In this document: in pieces, positions 26,330 to 35,800 of the stretch | Layout of the letters: every line of letters starts with the position of its first letter | Position numbering within the stretch: position 1 is the stretch's first letter | DNA from: Paracoccus sp041927875 | GTDB taxonomy: Bacteria > Pseudomonadota > Alphaproteobacteria > Rhodobacterales > Rhodobacteraceae | Direction: 5' to 3' (one strand) | DNA length: 64,000 bases | NCBI RefSeq assembly: GCF_041927875.1 | Contig: NZ_JBHFHN010000013.1 | Notes under the pieces: model-generated | The model's input: only the letters and a program-made list of their open reading frames with translations | What the model was told of the DNA's origin: nothing | The model's database searches: none | Translations under genes and position numbers: made by a program

Positions 26330-26818
26330 TCACTCGACGATCATCAGGGGGGTGCCGTATTCGACGGGGCTGCCGTCCTCGACCAGGATGCGCTTGACGG
26401 TGCCGGACCGGGGCGCAGGGATGTGGTTCATCGTCTTCATCGCCTCGACGATCAGCAGTGTCTGCCCCTCTTTCACCTGTGCGCCGATGCCGACAAAGGT
26501 ATCCGCGCCGGGTTCGGGCGACAGATAGACGGTGCCGACCATGGGCGAGGTGACGGCGCCCGGATGGCTGGCCGGATCGACCTGCGGCGCGGCGGCGGCA
26601 GCGGTGGGGGCGGCGGTCGCCGGGGCCGGGGCTGCGGGCGCGGCGGCCATCGGGGCGGCCATCATCGTCGGGGCGGGCTGCTTGACGACGCGCACCTTCA
26701 GCGAATCCTGGTCGCCATATTCGCGCGTCACCGCCAGCTCGGTCAGTTCATTGCGGTTCAGAAGTGCCGCCAGCGCCTCGATGAAGGCCACGTCTTTGTC
26801 ATGGGTATTCTGGGTCAT
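26330..26818 (-). CDS. accB: acetyl-CoA carboxylase biotin carboxyl carrier protein
   Basis: The 162-residue carrier has an Ala/Pro-rich linker in the middle (about residues 50-80) and a C-terminal biotinyl domain with the attachment lysine in VEAMKTMNHIPA. The usual bacterial AMKMMN is AMKTMN here. The ATG at 26818 begins MTQNTHDKDVAFIEAL, the typical AccB N-terminus. It is the first gene of accB-accC-aat. Confidence 0.96.
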   Translation of the reverse strand: MTQNTHDKDVAFIEALAALLNRNELTELAVTREYGDQDSLKVRVVKQPAPTMMAAPMAAAPAAPAPATAAPTAAAAAPQVDPASHPGAVTSPMVGTVYLSPEPGADTFVGIGAQVKEGQTLLIVEAMKTMNHIPAPRSGTVKRILVEDGSPVEYGTPLMIVE

Positions 26819-26954
26819 GCGGTCCTCGGCCTTGCCGTTCCTGCCTGTCGTTGGCCCCGCGCGGGCCTTGTGCCGTTGCGTCACGGGGTGGATTTTGCCG
26901 CTTATAGGCCGGAACGGCGGGCAGGAAAAGCGCCGAACGTGCGCGGGCGCGCGC

Positions 26955-26983
26955 TTGACAGGGGGCTGCTGTGCGGCTGTGCT
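26955..26983 (+). promoter_or_regulatory. candidate promoter of the glycerate kinase gene
   Basis: A perfect TTGACA (26955-26960) is followed after 17 bp by the poor -10 TGTGCT (26978-26983). The predicted start, about 26990, lies 15 bp before the ATG at 27005. Confidence 0.35.
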
Positions 26984-27004
26984 GGTGAAAACCGAAGGCT
27001 TGCC

Positions 27005-28255
27005 ATGCCCAACCCCCGCATTTCCCCGCCAGAATTCCTGCGCGCGCTGTTTGACGCGGCGGTGGCGGCGGCTGATCCGATGCGGGTGATCCCGCCGCAT
27101 TTGCCGCCCCGTCCGCCTGGTCGGGTGGTGGTGATCGGCGCGGGCAAGGCCAGTGCGCGCATGGCCGAGGCGGTGGAATCGGTCTGGGGGCCGTGCGCGG
27201 GCGTGGTGCTGACCCGCTATGGGCACGAACGCCCGCTGCGCGGCATCCGGCTGATCAGCGCCGCGCATCCGGTGCCCGATGCGGCGGGGCTGGCGGGGAC
27301 GCAGGCGATGCTGGCGGCGCTCGGCGGGCTTGGCCCGGATGATCTGGTGCTGGCGCTGATCTCGGGCGGGGCCTCGGCGCTGATGGTCGCGCCGACGGTC
27401 GATCTGGCCGTGAAGCAGGCGGTCAATGCCGCGCTGCTGGCCAGTGGTGCGCCGATCGGCCAGATGAACGTGGTCCGCAAACACCTCAGCCGCGTCAAGG
27501 GCGGGCAACTGGCGGCGGCGGCCCATCCGGCGCGGATGCTGGCGCTGATGATCTCGGACGTGCCGGGCGATGATCCTGCGGTGATCGGCTCTGGCCCCAC
27601 GGTGGCCGAGGCCAGCACGGGCGCGGATGCGCAGGCGATCCTGACCCGCTGGGGCATCACGCCCGACCCCGCGGTGCCAGCGGCGCTTGCGGCCTCAGCG
27701 GTGATCGCGCCGGGCGATCCCCGGCTGGCGGGCGTGACCAACCGCGTGATTGCCGCCCCGGCGCAGTCGCTGGCCGCTGCCGCCGATCTGGCCCGCGCGC
27801 AGGGCTGCGATGTCACGATCCTTGGCGACGCGATCGAGGGCGAGGCGCGCGACATCGCCGCCCGCCACGCAGAGCTTGCGCTCGCCCGCCAGCCCGGCCT
27901 GATCCGGCCCCTGGTCATGCTATCGGGGGGTGAGGTGACGGTGACCCGGCGCGGCACCGGTATCGGCGGGCCGAATGCCGAATATGCGCTGGCCATGGCC
28001 TTGGCGCTGAAGGGCGCGCCGGGCATCCACGCGATTGCCTGCGATACCGATGGCGTCGACGGCGCGGCCGAGGTGGCCGGCGCGATCATCGCCCCCGATA
28101 CGCTGAGGCGCGGACCCAACGCGGAACAGGCGCTGGCGAAGAACGACGCCCACAGCTTCTTCGGCGCCATCGGCGATCAGGTCATCACCGGCCCGACCCT
28201 GACCAATGTGAACGACTTCCGCGCCACCCTGATCCTGCCGCCTTCTTTCTTGTAA
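27005..28255 (+). CDS. glycerate 2-kinase, MOFRL family (TtuD/GckA-like)
   Basis: The 416-residue protein has an N-terminal DUF4147 domain (VVVIGAGKASARMAEAVE, ALISGGASALM, NVVRKHLSRVKGGQLA) and a C-terminal MOFRL domain (GEVTVTRRGTGIGGPNAEYALA, CDTDGVDGA). This family phosphorylates glycerate to 2-phosphoglycerate; older annotations call it hydroxypyruvate reductase. The product would feed enolase. The stop codon lies inside the hairpin-associated element that starts at 28242. It is divergent from accB. Confidence 0.9.
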   Translation: MPNPRISPPEFLRALFDAAVAAADPMRVIPPHLPPRPPGRVVVIGAGKASARMAEAVESVWGPCAGVVLTRYGHERPLRGIRLISAAHPVPDAAGLAGTQAMLAALGGLGPDDLVLALISGGASALMVAPTVDLAVKQAVNAALLASGAPIGQMNVVRKHLSRVKGGQLAAAAHPARMLALMISDVPGDDPAVIGSGPTVAEASTGADAQAILTRWGITPDPAVPAALAASAVIAPGDPRLAGVTNRVIAAPAQSLAAAADLARAQGCDVTILGDAIEGEARDIAARHAELALARQPGLIRPLVMLSGGEVTVTRRGTGIGGPNAEYALAMALALKGAPGIHAIACDTDGVDGAAEVAGAIIAPDTLRRGPNAEQALAKNDAHSFFGAIGDQVITGPTLTNVNDFRATLILPPSFL

Positions 28256-28305
28256 AAATACGCACGCGAGGCATGGATGGGGGTGCGGGGGCAGTCAGCC
28301 CCCGC
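28242..28305 (+). terminator. intergenic hairpin element after the glycerate kinase gene
   Basis: TTCTTGTAAAAATACGC, which contains the glycerate kinase stop codon, is followed by GCGGGGGC (28285-28292) pairing with GCCCCCGC (28298-28305) over a 5-nt loop. It is a member of the recurrent TTCTTG...AAATAC family and lies at a convergent junction with gpt. Confidence 0.6.
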
Positions 28306-28348
28306 GCGCGGCCCCTATCGCGCGCTGCCGCGACGGATGGCGAACGGC

Positions 28349-28858
28349 TTAGTCCGACCCGCGATAGGGTTCGACATATTGCAGCGCCATGTCCCAGGGA
28401 AAGAAGATCCAGGTGTCTTGGCTGACCTCGGTCACATAGGTCTGCACCATCGGCTTGCCCTTGGGCTTGGCGTAGACGGTGGCGAAATGCGCCTTGGGGA
28501 ACATCTGGCGCACCAGTTCCAGCGTGCGGCCCGAATCGACCAGATCATCGACCACCAGCACGCCGGTGCCATCACCGACCACCGAAGGGTCGGGCGATTT
28601 CAGCACCTGCAAACCGTCCTTGGCCTTGAACTTGTCATAGGATTTCACGCTGATCGTGTCGATCGTGCGGATGTCCAGTTCGCGCGCGACGATCATCGCG
28701 GGGACCAGGCCGCCACGGGTGATGGCGATCACGGCCTTCCATTCGCCGCCCTCCAGCGGGCCGTGGCCTTGCAGCCGCCAGGCCAGGGCGCGGGCGTCGC
28801 GGTGAAGCTGATCCCAGCTGACGTGGAATCCTTTTTCATGGGGCAGGCGGTCGGTCAT
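28349..28858 (-). CDS. gpt: xanthine phosphoribosyltransferase
   Basis: The 169-residue purine salvage enzyme converts xanthine or guanine with PRPP to XMP or GMP. The PRPP-binding motif is VLVVDDLVDSGRTLE, and the N-terminal SWDQLHRDARALAWRL matches bacterial Gpt. The C-terminal WIFFPWDMALQYVEPYRG is also typical of Gpt rather than Hpt. Together with the nucleoside importer and PNP at 4-10 kb, it gives a salvage route. It lies 9 bp after the LysE-family gene on the same strand. Confidence 0.93.
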   Translation of the reverse strand: MTDRLPHEKGFHVSWDQLHRDARALAWRLQGHGPLEGGEWKAVIAITRGGLVPAMIVARELDIRTIDTISVKSYDKFKAKDGLQVLKSPDPSVVGDGTGVLVVDDLVDSGRTLELVRQMFPKAHFATVYAKPKGKPMVQTYVTEVSQDTWIFFPWDMALQYVEPYRGSD

Positions 28859-28867
28859 GTCGTCCCT

Positions 28868-29434
28868 CTAACCAAGCATCAGAACCAGGCCCAGAGCCGC
28901 CAGCGCCACAGCCGTCGCGCGGTCGATCCAGAACTTTGCCGCGAAATAGCGCACACGCATCACCGCTGTCGACATGGAAACGGTCACGACCACAAACCAG
29001 AACACCTCGGTCGACAGCGCCGTCAGATAGATGCTGGCCTGCCGCGCCAGCGACAGATGCCCCGGAAACAGCGTCAGGATCAGGGATGCGTAAAACAGCG
29101 CGGGCTTGGGGTTCGACAGGTTCAGCGCCACGCCGCCCACAAAGCCGCTGCCGAACCGCATTTGCGCGGGCGCGGGCAGCGCGTCGCGCGCCGTGCTCCA
29201 CAGCCCCCAGGCCATCCACAGCAGATAAAGCCCGCCCAGGATCTTCATGCCGTGAAACAGCGCCGGATAGATGCGGAACACCACCGCCAGCCCCGCCAGC
29301 GAGAACAGCCCCCACAGCGACGCGCCGAAGGCCAGCCCCAACCCATAGCGCAAAGCCTTGTCGCGGCCATGCGCGAAGGCCATCTGAATGGCCGAGATGA
29401 TCGCCGGGCCGGGCGACAGGATCGCCAGGCTCAT
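28868..29434 (-). CDS. LysE/RhtB family amino acid exporter
   Basis: This 188-residue inner-membrane protein has five or six hydrophobic segments and the LysE motif LAILSPGPAIISAIQ at its N-terminus, plus GGVALNLSNPKPALFYASL. Members export amino acids or related metabolites, but the substrate here is unknown. The first ATG (29434) sits inside what is normally the first transmembrane helix. The frame stays open upstream through LDLGPYLTLIATM to the fabI stop codon without ATG, GTG or TTG, so translation may start at a rare codon such as CTG at 29476, coupled to fabI. Confidence 0.85.
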   Translation of the reverse strand: MSLAILSPGPAIISAIQMAFAHGRDKALRYGLGLAFGASLWGLFSLAGLAVVFRIYPALFHGMKILGGLYLLWMAWGLWSTARDALPAPAQMRFGSGFVGGVALNLSNPKPALFYASLILTLFPGHLSLARQASIYLTALSTEVFWFVVVTVSMSTAVMRVRYFAAKFWIDRATAVALAALGLVLMLG

Positions 29435-29472
29435 CGTAGCGATCAGCGTCAGGTAAGGCCCAAGGTCCAGGA

Positions 29473-30297
29473 TCAGTCGTCCTTGCGCCCGGTCACGGCG
29501 TCAATGTCGGGGGCGTCCACCGCCTTCATGCCGACGACGTTATAGCCCGCGTCGACGTGGTGCGTTTCACCCGTGACGCCGCTGCCCAGATCCGACAGCA
29601 GGTAAAGCGCCGACTTGCCCACATCCTCGGTGGTGACATTGCGGCGCAGCGGGCTGTTCAGCTCATTCCACTTCATGATGTAGCGGAAATCACCGATCCC
29701 GGATGCCGCCAGCGTCTTGATCGGCCCGGCGGAAATCGCGTTGCAGCGGATGCCGACCTTGCCCAGATCCTCGGCGATATAGCGCACGCTGGCCTCCAGC
29801 GCCGCCTTGGCCACGCCCATGACGTTGTAATGCGGCATCACCCGTTCCGCGCCGTAATAGGTCAGCGTCAGCAGGCTGCCGCCATTCGGCATCATCGCCG
29901 CCGCACGCTGCGCCACCGCGGTGAAGGAATAGACCGAGATGTCCATCGTCATCATGAAATTGTCGCGGGTCGTGTCGACATAGCGGCCGCGAAGCTGCTC
30001 CTTGTCGGAAAAGCCGATGGCATGGACGATGAAATCCAGGCTGCCCCAGCGGTCTTGCAGGCCGGCAAACAGCGCATCGACCGAGTCCATGTCGGCCACG
30101 TCGCAGGGCAGCACGATGTCCGAGCCCAGTTGCGCGGCCAGCGGACCGACGCGCTTTTTCAGCGCCTCGCCCTGATAGGAAAAGGCCAGCTCCGCACCCT
30201 GATCGGCAAGCGCCTTGGCGATGCCCCAGGCGATCGACTTGTCGTTGGCGAGACCCATGATCAGGCCACGTTTTCCGTCCATCAGCTTGCCAGTCAT
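29473..30297 (-). CDS. fabI: enoyl-[acyl-carrier-protein] reductase (NADH)
   Basis: The 274-residue short-chain dehydrogenase performs the last step of each fatty-acid elongation round. The FabI motifs are GLANDKSIAWGIAKAL (cofactor loop), HAIGFSDKEQLRGRY and the catalytic Y-x6-Y-x6-K stretch YGAERVMPHYNVMGVAK. The start MTGKLMDGKRGLIMG was chosen to match the usual N-terminus; an ATG at 30312 is possible. It is divergent from pdxH. Confidence 0.96.
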   Translation of the reverse strand: MTGKLMDGKRGLIMGLANDKSIAWGIAKALADQGAELAFSYQGEALKKRVGPLAAQLGSDIVLPCDVADMDSVDALFAGLQDRWGSLDFIVHAIGFSDKEQLRGRYVDTTRDNFMMTMDISVYSFTAVAQRAAAMMPNGGSLLTLTYYGAERVMPHYNVMGVAKAALEASVRYIAEDLGKVGIRCNAISAGPIKTLAASGIGDFRYIMKWNELNSPLRRNVTTEDVGKSALYLLSDLGSGVTGETHHVDAGYNVVGMKAVDAPDIDAVTGRKDD

Positions 30298-30396
30298 CGT
30301 GCTGTCCCGCATAAGTGAAACCCTAGGTTGCATATGTCTTAGGCGAAAGCCCGCCCACCATCAAGCGCGGCTGTTCGCGCCAACAGGGGGTGCCCG

Positions 30397-31089
30397 ATGA
30401 CCGACCATCCGCAGCACGATCATTCGCAGAACGATGGCCCGGATCGCGCGGGGATCTTTGCCGGAGACGACCCTTTCGACATTGCCCGCCGCTGGCTGAC
30501 CGAGGCCGAGGCGGTCGAACCGAACGATCCCAATGCCATCGCCCTGGCCACGGTCGATGCCGATGGTCTGCCCAATGTCCGCATGGTCTTGCTGAAATCC
30601 ATCGACGGGCAGGGCGATGACGGATCGTTCGTGTTCTACACCAACTACGGGTCCGCCAAGGCGCGCGAGATCGAGGCCAGCGGCACAGCCGCCTTCGTGC
30701 TGCATTCCAAGGCGCTGCGTCGCCAGATCCGGGTGCGCGGCACCGTCATGCGAGAGGATGGCCCCGAGGCCGACGCCTATTTCGCCAGCCGCAGCCTGAA
30801 ATCCCGGCTGGGGGCCTGGGCGTCCCGGCAAAGCCAGCCGCTGTCCTCGCGCCTCGCGCTGCTGGCCGAGGTGGCGCGCGTCACCGCCAGCCACGGCCCG
30901 TTTCCCGCACGTCCGCCCTTCTGGGGCGGCTTCCGCATCCGGCCGGTGGAAATCGAGTTCTGGGCCGATGGCGCCTTTCGCCTGCACGACCGATTCCGCT
31001 GGACCCGCGGCAGCCTAGCCGCGGATGATGACGCGGACGTGAAGGCGGCGGATGGGGCGGGGTGGGTTATAGTCAGACTTAATCCTTGA
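30397..31089 (+). CDS. pdxH: pyridoxamine 5'-phosphate oxidase
   Basis: The 230-residue FMN enzyme oxidises pyridoxamine or pyridoxine phosphate to pyridoxal phosphate. PdxH features are ALATVDADGLPNVRMVLLK, FVFYTNYGSAKAREIE, the middle ASRQSQPLSSR and the C-terminal FRIRPVEIEFW...RLHDRFRW. The N-terminus is extended by a His/Asp-rich stretch of about 15 residues. With pdxA at 49880 it represents the B6 pathway in this window, though the two are unlinked. Confidence 0.95.
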   Translation: MTDHPQHDHSQNDGPDRAGIFAGDDPFDIARRWLTEAEAVEPNDPNAIALATVDADGLPNVRMVLLKSIDGQGDDGSFVFYTNYGSAKAREIEASGTAAFVLHSKALRRQIRVRGTVMREDGPEADAYFASRSLKSRLGAWASRQSQPLSSRLALLAEVARVTASHGPFPARPPFWGGFRIRPVEIEFWADGAFRLHDRFRWTRGSLAADDDADVKAADGAGWVIVRLNP

Positions 31090-31213
31090 CCGCGAACCGG
31101 AAACAGATGATTTATTGACACTCTGTCGGCGTTCGCCCCGAAAACCGGGTCGCGCCGTTCTTTGGAAGGCGCTGACCCAGGCCGGTCCGGTCCGGTCGGC
31201 TATGGAAGGTCAC

Positions 31214-31762
31214 ATGGATAATTCCGTGGAAATGCCCCGAAAAATCGTGGGACGGGTCAAGTGGTTTGACCCGGCCAAGGGCTTCGGCTTCATCGTCGAT
31301 GATTCGGGCGAACGCGATATTCTGCTGCACGCTAATGTGCTGCGCAATTTCGGCCAAAGCTCGGTCGCGGACATGTCACAGGTTACAGTGATGGTCTCGG
31401 ACACCGCGCGTGGCCGCCAGGCTGTCGAGGTGCTGTCGATCGCCCCGCCCGAGGTGAACACCCCCGCGCCGATCGAGGATCTGTGTCATTGCGACCTGTC
31501 CGAGATCACCGCCCGCCCGCTGGAGCCTGCGCGGGTCAAGTGGTTCGACAAGGTGAAGGGCTTCGGCTTTGCCAATGTCTTTGGCCGGTGCGACGACATT
31601 TTCCTGCATATCGAGGTGCTGCGCCATTCGGGTTTTGCCGATCTGCAACCGGGTGAGGCGGTGGCGCTGCGCATCGTCGATGGCCGTCGCGGGCTGATGG
31701 CGGCGCAGGTGCTGCCCTGGGAAAGCGCCGCCCGCCCGGCCGAAGTGGCCGAGGACGCCTGA
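31214..31762 (+). CDS. double cold-shock domain protein
   Basis: The 182-residue protein has two CSDs, each with an RNP1-like motif: VKWFDPAKGFGFIVDD near residue 12 and VKWFDKVKGFGFANV near 113. A Pro-rich linker (about 85-100) separates them. It should bind single-stranded nucleic acid as an RNA chaperone. Single-domain CspA is 70 residues, so this is a tandem fusion typical of alphaproteobacteria. The ATG at 31214 follows GGAAGG at proper distance; an ATG four codons upstream contains that site. The stop overlaps the next start (TGATG). Confidence 0.88.
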   Translation: MDNSVEMPRKIVGRVKWFDPAKGFGFIVDDSGERDILLHANVLRNFGQSSVADMSQVTVMVSDTARGRQAVEVLSIAPPEVNTPAPIEDLCHCDLSEITARPLEPARVKWFDKVKGFGFANVFGRCDDIFLHIEVLRHSGFADLQPGEAVALRIVDGRRGLMAAQVLPWESAARPAEVAEDA

Positions 31763-32244
31763 TGCGCGCGCGGGCTGCCGTGCTGGCGGGTCTGGTCGCG
31801 CTGCTGGCCGCGCCCGCCGTGGCTGCCCCCGCCAACTGCGCCGATGACCGTCTGCTGGTGGCCACCGCCGCCGGTTCGCGCGTCTTTGCTGTGGAACTGG
31901 CCGCCGACGCCGCCAGCCGCGCGCGGGGGCTGATGCACCGGCGCGATCTGGCGGCTGATGCGGGAATGCTGTTTCTTTATGAATCCCCGCGCGAGGCGTG
32001 GTTCTGGATGAAGAACACGCCGCTGGCGCTGGACATGATCTTTGCCGATGCCACGGGCCGCATCACCCATATCCACGAAAACGCAAGGCCCATGGACGAG
32101 ACGCCGATCCCCGGCGGCACCGGTGTTCTGGCCGTGCTTGAGGTCAAGGCAGGCACCGCCCGCCGCCTGGGTCTGGCTGTCGGTCAGCCGATGGCCCATC
32201 CGCGTCTCGATCAGGCGACCGCCGCCTGGCCCTGCCGCCGCTGA
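31762..32244 (+). CDS. DUF192 family secreted protein
   Basis: The 160-residue protein has a signal peptide (MRARAAVLAGLVALLAAPAVA) and a DUF192 domain: RARGLMHRRDLAADAGMLFLY, WFWMKNTPLALDMIFAD and GRITHIHENARPMDETPI. The function of the family is not established. It is co-translated with the double cold-shock protein, an arrangement frequent in Rhodobacterales. It is followed 52 bp later by tRNA-Pro. Confidence 0.85.
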   Translation: MRARAAVLAGLVALLAAPAVAAPANCADDRLLVATAAGSRVFAVELAADAASRARGLMHRRDLAADAGMLFLYESPREAWFWMKNTPLALDMIFADATGRITHIHENARPMDETPIPGGTGVLAVLEVKAGTARRLGLAVGQPMAHPRLDQATAAWPCRR

Positions 32245-32296
32245 CCGCCGCTTTGCCGCTTTCCCTCGCCCCCGGGCTGGGTTAGGAAGGCCGCGT

Positions 32297-32373
32297 CGGG
32301 GCGTAGCGCAGCCTGGTAGCGCGACGGTTTTGGGTACCGTAGGTCGGAAGTTCGAATCTTCTCGCCCCGACCA
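32297..32373 (+). tRNA. tRNA-Pro (anticodon TGG)
   Basis: The acceptor stem CGGGGCG (32297-32303) pairs with CGCCCCG (32363-32369), followed by A and an encoded CCA. The anticodon arm is ACGGT-TTTGGGT-ACCGT with anticodon TGG, and the T arm contains GTTCGAATC. The tRNA reads CCA and, by wobble, other Pro codons. All arms fold without mismatch. Confidence 0.97.
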
Positions 32374-32856
32374 TCACTTAGCAGACATCAACGACGACCG
32401 GTTTACAGGGCGGTTTACACGTCCCGCAGCCGGGCCGTTGACTTGTTGCAACACTGTCCTTGGGCAGGTCGTCCGGCCCCGATCTTCACAGCAAGACGCA
32501 ACCTTGACGGGTAAGTGGGCCGGATCGCTGGATTTTGCCAGACGCGCCCCGCGGCTTGGGCGCATTAACCATCTGTGGACGAATCCCAACCAAGATCGCG
32601 GTCAACGGGTCAACCCAAATCCGTTGTGGAAAACCGTGAATGTTTTGTTGACGGCCCCGTGAACCCACGGCAGGTTGTGTAGGCCGGATGCAAGGCCACC
32701 ACATCTTGTGGTTCCAGCCCGCGCGGATCAGGACAGCAGCGCGCCGGGATGCCCGGTGGACGTGGCCTTTGGGCCGCGCTGGCTGCGCCATGCCCGCGGC
32801 TTCGGCGTGGCGGGGCAATGACCCTGCGACCAGCGACTGACAAAAGGACGGGGCAG
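32374..32856. other. intergenic region between tRNA-Pro and nrdJ
   Basis: About 480 bp without a credible gene. The right half holds two NrdR-like boxes (32665-32711). No B12 riboswitch core or other RNA fold could be recognised in the left half. Confidence 0.5.
32665..32711 (+). promoter_or_regulatory. pair of candidate NrdR boxes upstream of nrdJ
   Basis: Two 16-mers of pattern CCAC-N6-TTGTGK occur: CCACGGCAGGTTGTGT (32665-32680) and CCACCACATCTTGTGG (32696-32711). Their TTGTG halves are exactly 31 bp apart, three helical turns, which is the usual spacing of NrdR box pairs. NrdR represses ribonucleotide reductase genes when dATP is abundant. The match to the consensus is partial. Confidence 0.5.
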
Positions 32857-35800
32857 ATGAAGATCGAACGCAAGTTTACCCGCGCCGCGACCGGCGCCTA
32901 TGGCGAGTTGACCTTTACCACGACCACCTCGGAGATCCGCAATCCGGATGGCAAGGTGGTGTTCCGTAACGAAAACGTCGAAGTGCCCGAGGGCTGGAGC
33001 CAGGTCGCCTCTGACGTGCTGGCGCAGAAATATTTCCGCAAGGCCGGTGTTCCTGCCGCGATGAAGCGCGTCAAGGAAAAGGGCGTGCCGGATTTCCTGT
33101 GGCGCAGCGTCCCCGATCACGACGCGCTGGCAGCCCTGCCCGAAGCCGACCGCTTCACCGGCGAGACGAGCGCCAAGCAGGTGTTCGACCGTCTGGCCGG
33201 GGCCTGGGCCTATTGGGGCTGGAAGGGTGGCTATTTCACCACCGAAGCCGATGCCCGCGCCTATTACGACGAGATGCGCTTCATGCTGGCCAATCAGATG
33301 GCCGCACCGAACAGCCCGCAATGGTTCAACACCGGCCTGCATTGGGCCTATGGCATCGACGGCCCGTCGCAGGGGCATTTCTATGTCGATCCCGCGACCG
33401 GCCAGATGGTGAAATCGGCCAGCGCCTATGAACATCCCCAGCCGCACGCTTGCTTCATCCAGTCGGTTTCGGACGATCTGGTCAACGAAGGCGGCATCAT
33501 GGACCTGTGGGTGCGCGAGGCGCGGTTGTTCAAATACGGCTCGGGCACCGGCACCAACTTTTCGTCCTTGCGCGGCGAGGGGGAAAAGCTGTCGGGCGGC
33601 GGCAAGTCTTCGGGCCTGATGGGGTTCCTGAAGATCGGTGACCGCGCGGCGGGGGCGATCAAATCGGGCGGCACCACGCGCCGCGCCGCCAAGATGGTGA
33701 TCTGCGACATGGATCACCCCGACATCGAATCCTTCATCAACTGGAAGGTGATCGAGGAACAGAAGGTCGCCAGTCTGGTGGCCGGTTCCAAGATGCACGA
33801 ACGCGAGCTGAACGGCATCTTCGCCGCGATCAAGGCCTGGGACGGGTCGATGGAGGATGCCACCGACCCCGCCCGGAACGAGGTGCTGAAAGCCGCGATC
33901 CGGTCGGCCAAGCGGGTGATGATCCCCGAAACCTATATCAACCGCGTGCTGCAATACGCCCGTCAGGGCTATGCCAGCATCGAGTTCCCGACCTATGACA
34001 CCGATTGGGACAGCGAGGCCTATACCAGCGTTTCGGGGCAGAACTCGAACAACTCGGTCCGCGTCACCGATGCCTTCCTGAAGGCCGTCAAGGACGATGC
34101 CGACTGGGAACTGATCCGCCGCACCGATGGCAAGATCGCCAAGACGGTGAAGGCGCGCGATCTGTGGGATCAGGTCGGCCATGCCGCCTGGGCCTGCGCC
34201 GATCCGGGCATCCAGTTCCATGACACGGTGAACGCCTGGCACACCTGCCCCGAGGACGGGCCGATCCGCGGCTCGAACCCGTGCAGCGAATACATGTTCC
34301 TGGACGATACCGCCTGCAACCTGGCGTCGATGAACCTGCTGACCTTCCATCATGCCGGTCAGTTCGACGCCGAGGGCTATGTCCATGCCACCCGGTTGTG
34401 GACGATCACGCTGGAGATCAGCGTGATGATGGCGCAGTTCCCCTCGCGCGAGATCGCGCAGCGGTCCTATGACTTCCGCACTTTGGGTCTGGGCTATGCC
34501 AATATCGGCGGCCTGCTGATGACCATGGGCCTCGGCTATGACAGCGACAAGGGCCGGGCCTTGTGCGGCGCACTGTCGGCGATCATGACCGGCGTCGCCT
34601 ATGCCACCAGCGCCGAAATGGCAGCCGAACTGGGTGCCTTCCCCGGCCATGCGCGCAATGCCGCGCATATACTGCGGGTGATCCGCAACCACCGCGCCGC
34701 CGCCCATGGCGCGGGCTATGAGGGGTTGAACGTCCCCGCCGTGTCGCTGGACGCGGCCAATTGCCCCGACCCCTCGCTGATCGTCTTGGCCCGCGCGAGC
34801 TGGGATGAGGCCTTGGCCCTGGGCGAACAGCACGGCTATCGCAACGCGCAGGTCAGCGTGATCGCGCCGACCGGCACCATCGGCCTGGTGATGGATTGCG
34901 ACACCACCGGGATCGAACCCGATTTCGCGCTGGTCAAGTTCAAGAAACTGGCGGGCGGGGGCTATTTCAAGATCATCAACCGATCGGTTCCCGCCGCGCT
35001 GGAGACGCTGGGCTATTCCAGCGCCCAGATCGAGGAAATCGTCGCCCATGCCGTCGGCCATGCCAGCATCGGCAACTGCCCCGGCATCAACCCGACCGCG
35101 CTTGCCGGTCACGGCTTCGGCCCGCGCGAGATCGAAAAGGTCGAGGCCGCCTTGGCATCCGCCTTCGACATCCGCTTTGTGTTCAACCAATGGACACTGG
35201 GCGAGGATTTCTGCAAGCGGACGCTGGGCATTCCCGCCGAAATGCTGGCCGATCCAGGCTTTGACCTGCTGCGCCATCTGGGTTTCACCAAGTCCCAGAT
35301 CGACGCCGCCAACGATCATGTGTGCGGCACCATGACGCTGGAGGGCGCGCCCTTCCTGAAGCCCGAACATTACCCGGTCTTCGACTGCGCCAATCCCTGC
35401 GGCAAGACCGGCAAGCGTTATCTGTCGGTGGAAAGCCACATCACCATGATGGCCGCCGCGCAGTCGTTCATCTCGGGCGCGATCTCCAAGACGATCAACA
35501 TGCCCAACAGCGCCAGCATCGAGGACACGCTGGCCGCTTATGAGCTGTCGCATTCGCTGGGGATCAAGGCCAACGCGCTTTATCGCGATGGGTCCAAGCT
35601 GTCGCAGCCTCTGGCCAGCGCGCTGGTCGAGGATGACGAGGACGCGGCCGAGGTGCTGGCCAGCGGCTCGGCCCAGGAAAAGGCCGTGGTTCTGGCCGAA
35701 AAGATCGTCGAAAAGGTGATCGTCAAGGAAATCGTCCGCAGCCACCGCGAAAAGCTGCCGGGCCGCCGCAAGGGCTATACGCAAAAGGCCAATGTCGGCG

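Noticed and set aside
28277..29545. Plus-strand frame opposite gpt and the LysE gene
   Set aside because: Low-complexity Gln/Arg-rich product opposite two well-supported genes.
32374..32856. Cobalamin riboswitch expected before a B12-dependent reductase
   Set aside because: No B12-box-like GCCACTG or matching junction could be found; NrdR-like boxes are the better explanation.
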